The position numbers and the translations under genes were made by a program. Shown piece after piece: positions 1 through 7,653 of a DNA stretch of 30,693 bases (position 1 is its first letter; each line of letters opens with the position of its first letter). Source of the DNA: Pseudomonadota bacterium (lineage in GTDB: Bacteria; Pseudomonadota; Alphaproteobacteria; Caulobacterales; Caulobacteraceae); assembly GCA_023412655.1 (NCBI GenBank), contig JAEYNH010000037.1:1-30693 (forward strand). Reading direction: 5' to 3'. The notes under the pieces were generated by a model. That model did not search any database. It was not told the DNA's origin and saw only the letters and a program-made list of their open reading frames with translations.

Positions 1-710
1 GTCCAGCCCAGGGCCGGAAGGTCCCCGGAGCCGGCGTTGTGGCGCAGGTCCGGCGTCATCGCCTTGTCGATCTCGGCGGCGGCGGCCTCGTCCAGGGCCG
101 GCAGCGGCCCGCCGAGGGCGGCCTCGATCCGCTCCACCTGGGTGCGCCAGTCGGCAAGCACGGCGTCGTAGCCGACGAACGCCCGGGGAAGGTCCCGGGT
201 ATAGGCTTCCGCCGCCAGCATGTAGGCGCTCCAGACCAGAACCGACTTCTGCTCGGGGAAACCGTCCCGCCGGCGCAGGGAGCCGGCCACGGCCAGCGGG
301 TGGCGCACCGGGATCACGCACCGGGCGGCGATGTCCAGGTCGGCCAGGACGGTGCGCCACAGCGGCAGCAGGACGGTGACCCGCGGGTCCTTCAGCAGCG
401 GGAAGCGGGCGTCGCCGTATTCCTCGGCCAGCCGCTCCATCGCCCGGTTCGTCCAGGCCCTCTCGTCCTTGCGCGGCAGCGGACGGTACGGGAAGGCGAA
501 GACGTCATCCCAGGCGGAGCCGCCGGCGAGCAGGCGCTCGTCGTTCAGCAGGGCGATCTTCCAGGGCTCGAAATAGCCCTGGGCGTTGTGCTCGTCCCCG
601 GGCATGACGTTCTGCGGCAGCTCCGCCCCCGCCAGGGACAGGAGCTGGGTCATGGCCGAGGTGCCGGACCGGTGCATGCCCAGCACAAGATAGGCGGTTC
701 TGGTCGTCAT
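1..710 (-). CDS. Sulfotransferase-family protein, 3' end cut by window edge
   Basis: Reading the minus strand from the ATG at 710 gives an open frame of 236 codons that runs off the left edge. It begins MTTRTAYLVLGMHRSGTSA. The GMHRSGTSA stretch (residues 10-18) is a P-loop-like 5'-phosphosulfate binding motif typical of PAPS-dependent sulfotransferases and the related 'sulfotransferase family protein' group. A second region, CVIPVRHPLAVAGSL, fits the 3'-phosphate binding motif (arginine-x-proline with a downstream serine). The family moves sulfate from PAPS to sugars or other acceptors in the cytosol. The acceptor here is unknown. The gene is divergent from the glycosyltransferase operon starting at 890, and another sulfotransferase lies at 12868-13686, so a sulfated surface glycan is plausible. 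Family is fairly sure; substrate is not. Confidence 0.85.
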   Translation of the reverse strand, partial: MTTRTAYLVLGMHRSGTSAMTQLLSLAGAELPQNVMPGDEHNAQGYFEPWKIALLNDERLLAGGSAWDDVFAFPYRPLPRKDERAWTNRAMERLAEEYGDARFPLLKDPRVTVLLPLWRTVLADLDIAARCVIPVRHPLAVAGSLRRRDGFPEQKSVLVWSAYMLAAEAYTRDLPRAFVGYDAVLADWRTQVERIEAALGGPLPALDEAAAAEIDKAMTPDLRHNAGSGDLPALGW

Positions 711-889
711 CCTTCGGTCCGGATGCAGCCGCGGCCCCGGGGATTCCGAGGGCCCTCGCGGGCGGGTCCTTTGCGTGTAGGGGGCTGCGCCATGCGCGGC
801 AAGCCCGCGGCGGCGGTCGATCCCACCGTTGATCCCCTCGACCTTCTGTTGCAGACAGGCCCCCTCCGGAGTGAAGGAACCTGCGCCGC

Positions 890-2869
890 ATGGCCGCCAT
901 GGCCGCCGCCGACGAAGTCCACCGGGTCGTCTCCGTCGCGCTCGACGCGGCGTTCTACCGGGCCGCCTATCCCGAGGTGACGGCCCGCGGGACAGACCCC
1001 TTGAGGCACTATCTCGACGCCGGCTGGCGCGAGGGCCGTGACCCTGCGCCCTGGTTCTCGACCACGGCCTATCTGGAAGATCATCCGGATGTGCGCAGGT
1101 CGAAGGTGGAGCCCTTCTTCCACTATCTGGTGCATGGGCGACGGGAGGGGCGCGAAGTGCGTCCCTCGGCCAAGGGCGAGCGCTACCTGCTGAGCGCGGC
1201 GGGCCAGGGCGGCTGGAGCTTCGAGGCCTTGCAACCCCCGCTTCCCGAGGCGGCGAAGTCCTCGGCTCCGAGGGTGGCGCGCGTCGAGCGCTCGCCGGAA
1301 ATCCTGGCGGAGGAGCGCCGGCTGGTCGAACCCGAGTTCGAAGCTGCCTTCTACCTGCAGACCAACCCGGACGTCGCCCAGGCCGGGCAGGACCCCCTGG
1401 AGCATTTCCTGATCACCGGCTGGCTGGAAGGCAGAGATCCCAGCCCGCGCTTCTCCGTGCGCGACTATCTGGAAATCTATCCGGACATCGCCCAGGCCGG
1501 CATCAATCCCTTCGTGCACTATCTGCGCGCGGGCCGCGGCGAAGGGCGGATGGCGCGCAACGCGCTCGGCTTCCGCTATCAGCTGCTGGCCGACCTGCGG
1601 CCGGTGGCGACCCGCATGGCCGAGGTGGCGGCGCAGGCCGCCCGCCGAACGGCCAGCCCGCCCGAACGGCTGACCGAGGCCCTGTCCGCCTCGCGGTCGG
1701 GCTTGGCCGACCTGCACGTCACCTTCAGTCATGACGACTACTCCGCCAACCTCGGCGGGGTGCAGGTGTGCCTGCAGCGCGAGGACGCCCGCGTGAGCGC
1801 CCTCGGCATGGATCACCTGCACCTCTACCCCGCGGATCCCTGGCCGGTGGTGCGCGAGAAGAAGGAGGCGGGGCTCCTCGGGGTCCTCTGGAACGGCGAG
1901 CGCCTCGGCGCCTTCAAGCCAAAGGCCGTGGCGGCCGCGCTTCGGGCCGCAGCGGGCGGAGCCCCCGCAGGCCGCCGCACCTTCGCCATCCACAGCATGC
2001 TGGGCCATGCTCCGGAGGAGACCGTCGAGATTCTGGCGGCGGTCGGCCTCAGGTCGGGCTGGTTCTGGCTGCACGACTTCGCCAGCCTGTGCGCCGGCTA
2101 CCACCTGCTGCGCAACGATGTGCAGGACTGCGCCGCCCCGCCGCCCGGCAGCCCGGCCTGCCAGGTCTGCTCATACTACAGCCATCGCCGCCGCCACCTG
2201 GACGCGCATCGACGGCTGTTCGAACGGCTCGACCTCACCGTCGTCGCGCCCTCGCAGCCGACGCTTGACCTGTGGCTCGCCAGCGGCGTCCACCCCGCGG
2301 CCAAGACCGTGGTGCTGCCGCATGCGGTGCTGGCTGAACGCGGCCCGGCTCCGGCCGCGCCGGCGGGCCCGCTGCGGGTGGCCTATGCCGGCCTTCCCTC
2401 GGCGCACAAGGGCTGGGAACTGTTCCGCGACCTGGTGCTGAAGCATGAGGCGGACGAGCGCTACACCTTCCTTCACCTCGGCGGCCGCACCATCCCTGGG
2501 CTGCCGCTGGAGTTCCACCCGGTGGCGGTCACCGAGGAGCAGCCGCGGGCCATGCAGGAGGCGCTGGAGGCCGTGCAGGCCGACGTGGTGCTGATCTGGC
2601 CGCTGTGCCGCGAGACCTTCTCGTTCACGGCCTATGAAGCGGTGGCGGCAGGGTGCGCCGTGGTGACCGGTCCCGACAGCGGCAATGTCCAGGCGTTCGT
2701 CCGCGACGGCGGTCACGGCTGGGTCCTGGCCGACGAGGCGGCCCTGGCCGCCGCCTTCGAGGACGGCTCGGTGACCGAACTCGGCCGGGCTCGCCGGGAC
2801 GGCCGCCTCTACGATCTTCGGTTCAGCAACCTGACGGTGGATCTCTTCGAGGCCCCGGCCAACCCATGA
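890..2869 (+). CDS. GT-B glycosyltransferase with four N-terminal repeats
   Basis: The 659-residue product has two parts. Residues about 18-92 and 148-221 hold two pairs of a roughly 37-residue repeat (F-x3-YL, NPDVA, DPL-x-H-YL, GW-x-EGRDP). Residues about 270-655 form a group 1 (GT4-like) glycosyltransferase. A WLHDF segment lies at 393-397, followed by four cysteines (C401, C414, C424, C427), a pattern common in polysaccharide glycosyltransferases of this group. GLPSAHKGW (501-509) opens the C-terminal Rossmann lobe. Glu575 and Glu583 in CRETFSFTAYEAVAAG match the E-x7-E nucleotide-sugar motif. No signal peptide or membrane segment is seen, so it probably acts at the cytoplasmic face. ATG 890 has AAGGA upstream at 874-878; ATG 899 is an alternative. 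The stop overlaps the next start as ATGA. Donor and acceptor are unknown. Confidence 0.85.
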   Translation: MAAMAAADEVHRVVSVALDAAFYRAAYPEVTARGTDPLRHYLDAGWREGRDPAPWFSTTAYLEDHPDVRRSKVEPFFHYLVHGRREGREVRPSAKGERYLLSAAGQGGWSFEALQPPLPEAAKSSAPRVARVERSPEILAEERRLVEPEFEAAFYLQTNPDVAQAGQDPLEHFLITGWLEGRDPSPRFSVRDYLEIYPDIAQAGINPFVHYLRAGRGEGRMARNALGFRYQLLADLRPVATRMAEVAAQAARRTASPPERLTEALSASRSGLADLHVTFSHDDYSANLGGVQVCLQREDARVSALGMDHLHLYPADPWPVVREKKEAGLLGVLWNGERLGAFKPKAVAAALRAAAGGAPAGRRTFAIHSMLGHAPEETVEILAAVGLRSGWFWLHDFASLCAGYHLLRNDVQDCAAPPPGSPACQVCSYYSHRRRHLDAHRRLFERLDLTVVAPSQPTLDLWLASGVHPAAKTVVLPHAVLAERGPAPAAPAGPLRVAYAGLPSAHKGWELFRDLVLKHEADERYTFLHLGGRTIPGLPLEFHPVAVTEEQPRAMQEALEAVQADVVLIWPLCRETFSFTAYEAVAAGCAVVTGPDSGNVQAFVRDGGHGWVLADEAALAAAFEDGSVTELGRARRDGRLYDLRFSNLTVDLFEAPANP

Positions 2870-4485
2870 TCCGAGGGGCTCCGCCGATCGTCCGCCGCGT
2901 GGTCAGCCGCGTGGCGGGCCACTTCCATCCGGACCGCCGGCTCGTGGCCGGCGAGTTCGACCGCGGCTATTACCTGGGCCTCAGCCCCGACGTGCGCGAG
3001 GCGGGGATGGACCCGCTGCATCACTTCCTCACCCATGGTTGGCGTGAAGGGCGGGATCCAAATCCGCACTTTTCCGTGCGGGCCTATCTGCACGAAAACC
3101 CGGAGGTGGCCGCGGCGGGACTGAATCCGTTCGTCCACTACCTGCGCCATGGGCAGAAGGAGGGCCGGGCGCCCGGGCCGGATCTCGGATTCCGCTACGA
3201 GATCATCGCCCGTCGCCGGCCGATGGACGAGCAGATCGCCGACGCCCGCAAGGCCACCGTGCTCCAGCCCGCGGCAGGGATCGACCGGCTGGCGGCAGGG
3301 CTGGCGAAGGCGCGTCCGGGGCTCGGCGCGCTGCACCTGACATTCAGCCATGATGATTACCGCCGGAATGTGGGCGGCGTGCAACTCTGCCTGCAGATCG
3401 AGCAGGCCAGGGTGAATGGCCTTGGTCGGGATCATCTGCACGTCTTTCCCACGGCGCACTGGCCGGTGATGCGGGAGGACGAAGAGGGCCGCCTGGGCGT
3501 GCTGCTCAACGGCGAGGACCTGGGCGCCTTCCGGCCGGCGGATGTCGCCGCCGCCTTCGCCCGGGCCGCCGGTCCCGACGTTGGCGAGCGCAGCTTCGCG
3601 ATCCATAGCCTGCTCGGCCATTCGGCGGCCGAGACCCTGTCCATCCTGGACGCGCTGGATCTCAGGGCCGGCTTCCTCTGGCTGCATGATTTCTCGAGCC
3701 TCTGCGCGGGGTACAACCTGCTGCGCAACGGGGTGGAGGATTGCGCCGCCCCGCCGCCGGAAAGCGCGGCCTGCGGCATCTGCGCATTCGGTCCCTGGCG
3801 CGCCCGCCACCTGCGAGGGCACCGCGAGCTGTTCTCGCGTCTTGCGCTCACCGTCGTCTCTCCGGCACAGGTGACCCTGGACTTCTGGAAAGAGCGTTCC
3901 GCCTATCCCGCCGCGGGCCACGTGGTCCATCCGCATGCCCGCCTGGAGCCGCGCAGTCCCGCGCCGGCCCCGCCCGCCGACCGGCCGCTGCGCGTCGCAT
4001 TCCTCGGTTTGCCCGCGCCGCACAAGGGTTGGCCGCTCTACAGGCGGCTGGTGGCCCAGTTCGCGGCCGACCCCCGCTATGACTTCTTCCATGTCGGCTC
4101 CCAGTCGGATTCCGGCGTGGCCGCCGAGTTCCACCAGGTGAGCGTCAGCGCCGAGGCGCCGAACGCCATGCAGCGGGCTCTGGAGCAGCTGGAGATCGAC
4201 GTCGCGTTCTTCTGGCCGCTGTGCCGCGAAACCTTCTCCTTCGCCGCCTACGAGGCGCTGGCCGCCGGCTGCGCGGTGATCACCGGCCCCGACAGCGGCA
4301 ACGTGGCCGCGCTGGTGCGCTCGTCCGGACAGGGCGTGGTGCTGGCCGACGAGAACGCGGCCATGTCGCAGTTCGAATCGGGCGAGGCGGCTAAGCTGGC
4401 CCGCGCGCAGCGCCGGCCGATGCTCTACGATCTTTCCCTGAGCGGCATGACCGCCGACCTGCTCCCTGCGAGAGCCGAGGCATGA
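2866..4485 (+). CDS. GT-B glycosyltransferase, tandem paralogue of the previous gene
   Basis: Starting at the ATG that overlaps the previous stop (ATGA, 2866-2869), the product has 539 residues. It is clearly paralogous to its upstream neighbour. It shares the TFSHDDY segment, GGVQ-x-CLQ, FAIHS-x-LGH, WLHDF (272-276), the four cysteines (C280, C293, C303, C306), GLPAPHKGW, and CRETFSFAAYEALAAG with the E-x7-E pair Glu455/Glu463. The main difference is the N-terminus: only two copies of the repeat (about 28-101) instead of four. This points to a gene duplication followed by gain or loss of a repeat pair. An upstream in-frame extension to 2653 overlaps the preceding gene and is unlikely to be used. 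The stop overlaps the next start as ATGA. The specific sugar linkage is unknown. Confidence 0.85.
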   Translation: MIRGAPPIVRRVVSRVAGHFHPDRRLVAGEFDRGYYLGLSPDVREAGMDPLHHFLTHGWREGRDPNPHFSVRAYLHENPEVAAAGLNPFVHYLRHGQKEGRAPGPDLGFRYEIIARRRPMDEQIADARKATVLQPAAGIDRLAAGLAKARPGLGALHLTFSHDDYRRNVGGVQLCLQIEQARVNGLGRDHLHVFPTAHWPVMREDEEGRLGVLLNGEDLGAFRPADVAAAFARAAGPDVGERSFAIHSLLGHSAAETLSILDALDLRAGFLWLHDFSSLCAGYNLLRNGVEDCAAPPPESAACGICAFGPWRARHLRGHRELFSRLALTVVSPAQVTLDFWKERSAYPAAGHVVHPHARLEPRSPAPAPPADRPLRVAFLGLPAPHKGWPLYRRLVAQFAADPRYDFFHVGSQSDSGVAAEFHQVSVSAEAPNAMQRALEQLEIDVAFFWPLCRETFSFAAYEALAAGCAVITGPDSGNVAALVRSSGQGVVLADENAAMSQFESGEAAKLARAQRRPMLYDLSLSGMTADLLPARAEA

Positions 4486-5507
4486 AAGTCCAAGTCTACT
4501 CCAGCTTCACGTTCTCGTACCTGAACCGCGCCCGCGTGCTGTTCAAGACGCTGCGGCGCTATCATCCCGACTGGGAGCTTGTGGCGCTGATCACCGACGA
4601 GCCCCCGCCTGGGCTGGCTTTCGATCCCGCGAACGAGCCGTTCGATCGGGTGGTCTGGGCGCAGGATCTCGGCATCCCGAACTTCAAGAGCTGGCTCTTC
4701 AAGCACGACGTGGTGGAGGTCTGCACGGCGGTGAAGGGGCCCTACCTGCACCAGGCCTGCGCCTCGGGCGCGGACGTGGTGATCTACCTTGACCCCGACA
4801 CGGCCCTGCTCGCGCCGCTCGACCCGCTGATCGAGATGCTGCGCACGGACGACATCCTGCTGACGCCGCACCTGGTCGATCCCAACGAAGATCCGCAGGC
4901 GATCCAGGATAACGACATCTCGGCCCTGCGGACCGGTATCTACAACCTGGGCTTCGTCGCCATCCGCACCACCGGGGAAGGCGCCCGCTTCGCCAAGTGG
5001 TGGAACGACCGGCTGCTCTCCTACTGCTACGACGATATCCCGCTGGGCCTCTTCGTGGACCAGCGCTGGTGCGACCAGGTTCCAGCGCTGTTCGACAAGG
5101 TGAAGGTGGTCCGCGATCCCGGCTACAACGTGGCCAGCTGGAACCTCAGCCAACGCAAGATCGCCGTGGGCAAGGACGGGGCGATCACGGTGAACGGTCA
5201 CCCGCTGCGCTTCTGGCACTTCACCAAGCTGGGGCCGCTCGGCGATACCATGACCAAGCGCTACGCCGGGTCCAACTTCCCAGTCTACGAGATCTGGGCC
5301 TGGTATAAGCGAGAGGTGGGCGAGGCGACCGATCCGGCCATTCCCGGTCGCTGGTGGGCCTATGGCGCCTATGCCGACGGCGCGCCCATCGAAAAGGCGC
5401 ACCGGCTTCTCTACCGCAGCCGCCCCGACCTCCAGGCAGCGTACCCCGACCCCTACGCTGCGGGGCCCGGCAGCTTCCGCGACTGGCTGGAGCGCGAGGC
5501 TGCATGA
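4482..5507 (+). CDS. GT-A-like glycosyltransferase (DxD type)
   Basis: The 341-residue product begins MKVQVYSSFTFSYLNRARVL, a nucleotide-sugar-transferase-like beta strand and helix. VVIYLDPDTALLAPL (about 98-112) contains a DPD triad that fits the metal-binding DxD motif of GT-A enzymes such as GT8. Later blocks YNLGFVAIR, VDQRWCDQVPALFD, PGYNVASWNLS and RFWHFTKLG resemble the acceptor side and C-terminal HF-type blocks of GT8-like proteins. No signal peptide or membrane segment is visible. Both ends overlap neighbours by four bases (ATGA), so translation is probably coupled to the paralogous glycosyltransferases upstream and the repeat protein downstream. It probably adds one residue of the same glycan, but donor and acceptor cannot be read from sequence. 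Exact family assignment is moderate. Confidence 0.75.
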   Translation: MKVQVYSSFTFSYLNRARVLFKTLRRYHPDWELVALITDEPPPGLAFDPANEPFDRVVWAQDLGIPNFKSWLFKHDVVEVCTAVKGPYLHQACASGADVVIYLDPDTALLAPLDPLIEMLRTDDILLTPHLVDPNEDPQAIQDNDISALRTGIYNLGFVAIRTTGEGARFAKWWNDRLLSYCYDDIPLGLFVDQRWCDQVPALFDKVKVVRDPGYNVASWNLSQRKIAVGKDGAITVNGHPLRFWHFTKLGPLGDTMTKRYAGSNFPVYEIWAWYKREVGEATDPAIPGRWWAYGAYADGAPIEKAHRLLYRSRPDLQAAYPDPYAAGPGSFRDWLEREAA

Positions 5508-6700
5508 GCGTTGAAGCCGATCCCATCTCCCGGGTGTTCGAAAAGGCGCGGGCCGCGGTCCACAAGGTCGAGGGGCTGCGCCGCGTCGCCCAGGACGCTC
5601 AGGTCCGCGAAGCGGTCACCCGGGCCGAGCTGAGCCTGGCCCTTCATGAATCGCTGGCTGGCCGCGCCGAGCTCTTGGGTCGGCTGGGCGTCGCCGCGCT
5701 CTCGGCCTATCTGGCCGGCGCCAAGCCCCCTGGGCGATTGCGCCGCCATGCCGACCTGAGCCGCGGCCTAGACCGTATCCTCGCCCGCATGGGCAGCTTC
5801 GGCCAGGCCGCGGTCATCGCCCGCAGCGGCGTGTGGCAGGGACCGGGCGGGAAGCTGCGCCGCTTCCGCCACATGGCGGCCTACGCCCGGCGCGGACCCA
5901 ACCCCAGCGTCGCGCCATTCGCCCGCTTCGACCAGGCCTGGTACGTCGCGCGCAACCCCGACGTCGCGGCTGGCCGCACGGCTCCGCTTGTCCACTACCT
6001 GCTGGCGGGCGCGATGGAGGGTCGTGCGCCGCACCCCCTCTTCGACGAGGCCTATTACCGTCGGGAGAACGCCGCGGAGCTGGGTGGGTCGGGCATCTCG
6101 ACCCTGGAGCACTATGTCCGCCGCGGCGCTGCGCTCGGCCGCAGCCCCCATCCGGCCTTCGACCTTGCCCATTACCTGGCCCAGGGGCCGTCGCTGGCGC
6201 CTGGCGAGGACCCGGTCAGCCACTATCTGCGCGAAGGCTGGATGCAGGCCCTCTCGCCGCATCCGCTGTTCGACCCCGTCTGGTACGCGCGGCAGTGGGG
6301 CCAACCCATCCGGGGCGTTCCCCTGCTGGTCCACTACCTCGCCGAAGGCTGGCGGACAGGACGGTCGCCGCATCCGTTGTTCGATCCCGCGTGGTATCTG
6401 GAGCAGAATCCGGACGTCGCCGAGGGCGGCCTTGAGCCCCTGACCCACTTCCTGGCGGCGGGCGCCTTCGAGGGCCGCAGTCCCGGTCCGTGGTTCGACC
6501 TGCCGCACTATGTGGCCCAGCGCGGCGGAGCCATCCCGCAGGGGGTCAATCCGTTGGTGGACTATCTGCAGGGCGGAGCCTGGACGGTGAGCGAGGCGCG
6601 TCCCGGGTTTTGCACCGCGGCTTACCTTGCCGGGCGGCCGGAGTTGGCTCGGGAGGGGCTCACCCCACTGGAACACTGGGCGCGGCAGGCTCGGCGCTAG
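5504..6700 (+). CDS. Protein of seven tandem 'FD..Y..NPDVA..HYL..EGR' repeats
   Basis: From the ATG overlapping the preceding stop (5504-5507) the product has 398 residues. Residues 1-140 are arginine/alanine-rich and probably helical, with no recognised domain. From residue 142 to the end there are seven consecutive repeats of about 37-38 residues. Each starts F-D-x3-Y, has a variable NPDVA-like middle and L-x-HYL, and mostly ends GR-SPHPLFD leading into the next copy. The same repeat occurs at the N-termini of the two GT-B genes in this operon. There is no glycosyltransferase catalytic domain, signal peptide or membrane helix. By context it could be a scaffold or glycan/protein-docking partner for the glycosyltransferases; that is inference. 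The last 41 bases overlap the convergent minus-strand gene. An in-frame extension to 5354 overlaps the upstream gene and is rejected. Confidence 0.8.
   Translation: MSVEADPISRVFEKARAAVHKVEGLRRVAQDAQVREAVTRAELSLALHESLAGRAELLGRLGVAALSAYLAGAKPPGRLRRHADLSRGLDRILARMGSFGQAAVIARSGVWQGPGGKLRRFRHMAAYARRGPNPSVAPFARFDQAWYVARNPDVAAGRTAPLVHYLLAGAMEGRAPHPLFDEAYYRRENAAELGGSGISTLEHYVRRGAALGRSPHPAFDLAHYLAQGPSLAPGEDPVSHYLREGWMQALSPHPLFDPVWYARQWGQPIRGVPLLVHYLAEGWRTGRSPHPLFDPAWYLEQNPDVAEGGLEPLTHFLAAGAFEGRSPGPWFDLPHYVAQRGGAIPQGVNPLVDYLQGGAWTVSEARPGFCTAAYLAGRPELAREGLTPLEHWARQARR
5927..6697 (+). repeat. Seven tandem ~37-residue protein repeats
   Basis: Repeat units begin at phenylalanines in the blocks FDQAWY, FDEAYY, FDLAHY, FDPVWY, FDPAWY, FDLPHY and FCTAAY. 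Each carries an L-x-HY or equivalent block about 20-25 residues in. The glycine-arginine-serine-proline-histidine linker between units is strongly kept in copies 2 to 5. The final copy is shortened. Divergence at DNA level is high, so this is an old repeat family and not a recent expansion. Confidence 0.8.
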
Positions 6701-7460
6701 GGACGCCGAGCGCCTCGAGCTGGCGCCTTATCTCGGCGTAGTATTCCGGGACAAAGTGGAAGGGGCTCAGCCCCCATCGGTGCCCGGCGTCCGCCACCCG
6801 CAGATCGCCCCCATCCACGCGCGCCATCGGCGGCATGACGCTGGTGAGCACGTCTTCGTAGGTCGCGAGCAGGGCGTTGTGCTCGGCGATGTCGGCTGGC
6901 CGGCCCTCCAGGATCGCAACGTCGGTGAGCGGCCGCAGCTGGCCATCGGCATGCCGCACCTCGCTCGCCCAACGTGAAACGTGCAGGATCAACTTGGCCT
7001 CGCGCAGCGGTGTGGCGCGGATGATGGTGGCCAGTTCCTCGGCCGCAGTGGTCCAGAGCCGCTCGCAGGCCGAGGACAGCCGCGGCACCGGACGGGCGTC
7101 CCGGAACGCCTTCTGGGAGAGATAGCCGCTGACCTCCAGTTCCCAGCTGTGGGTGATGATCGAGCGTCCGACCGACAGAAGGTCGAAACGTTCATCGATC
7201 AGGTCGAAGATCAGGTGGGTGGGACGAAACGCCACAAGTCGGGCGATGGCGGTCTTGCCGAGATCGGCGATCAGGGCGTCGTGCTGGTGCCGCGTGAGCG
7301 GCGCGGGCGGCCGTTTCGCCGCTCGCACGCCCTCAGCCCGCTCGGAGATCAGACTGGCGAGGCTGGTGCGGGAGACGTAGGCTAGCTTCTCCACGCCCTC
7401 GCCACGGACCGGCCACAGGTCCCGTGTTACACAGCTTCCGATGATGGCGACGCGAGGCAT
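6660..7460 (-). CDS. DUF6270-like protein
   Basis: The 266-residue product starts MPRVAIIGSCVTRDLW. The IIGSCVTRD block at the very N-terminus resembles the opening of DUF6270 proteins, which sit in polysaccharide and surface-glycan loci and look distantly like SGNH hydrolases. Further blocks are FDLIDERFDL, HVSRWASEV and WGLSPFHFVPEYYAE near the end, the last offering a conserved histidine. The start at 7460 is preferred to the longer frame (to 7592) because GGAGTTGGA lies directly upstream of it and the extra 44 residues are low-complexity. The 3' end overlaps the convergent repeat-protein gene by 41 bases. The function is unknown; a role in modifying or tailoring the surface glycan is a guess from position. 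Confidence 0.7.
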   Translation of the reverse strand: MPRVAIIGSCVTRDLWPVRGEGVEKLAYVSRTSLASLISERAEGVRAAKRPPAPLTRHQHDALIADLGKTAIARLVAFRPTHLIFDLIDERFDLLSVGRSIITHSWELEVSGYLSQKAFRDARPVPRLSSACERLWTTAAEELATIIRATPLREAKLILHVSRWASEVRHADGQLRPLTDVAILEGRPADIAEHNALLATYEDVLTSVMPPMARVDGGDLRVADAGHRWGLSPFHFVPEYYAEIRRQLEALGVPSAEPAAPSVPVG

Positions 7461-7499
7461 TCCAACTCCAGCGTTCCCCCGGGTAGCGGAGGCATGGCA

Positions 7500-7528
7500 T
7501 TGACAACATTCCGGCGGCTCCGCATCTA
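7500..7528 (+). promoter_or_regulatory. Candidate promoter for the type I secretion genes
   Basis: A perfect TTGACA lies at 7500-7505 in the divergent gap. Seventeen bases later is CATCTA (7523-7528), a poor -10 hexamer, so the call is weak. It would give a leader of about 120 bases before the ATG at 7654. The rest of the gap 7461-7653 holds no convincing gene. Confidence 0.25.
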
Positions 7529-7653
7529 GCCGCGGCGCCGGAGTTTTCGGGCGTGAGGCGGGGGCGGGTCGTAATTCCGAAACTGCGTTCACCCTTTACA
7601 GGCCGGATTGGTTTATCTGGCCCAAAGCCACTACGGAACAGCTCGGCGTCCCG

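Noticed and set aside
707..2104. A 465-codon minus-strand frame under the first glycosyltransferase
   Set aside because: The glycosyltransferase on the plus strand has clear motifs. The antisense product is Gly/Arg/His-rich without any domain, as is usual in high-GC DNA.
7511..7550. GC-rich inverted repeat (GCGGCT/AGCCGC) before the secretion ATPase
   Set aside because: The stem is short (six pairs) and not followed directly by a T tract. Such repeats are frequent in DNA of this composition, so no terminator or attenuator is called.
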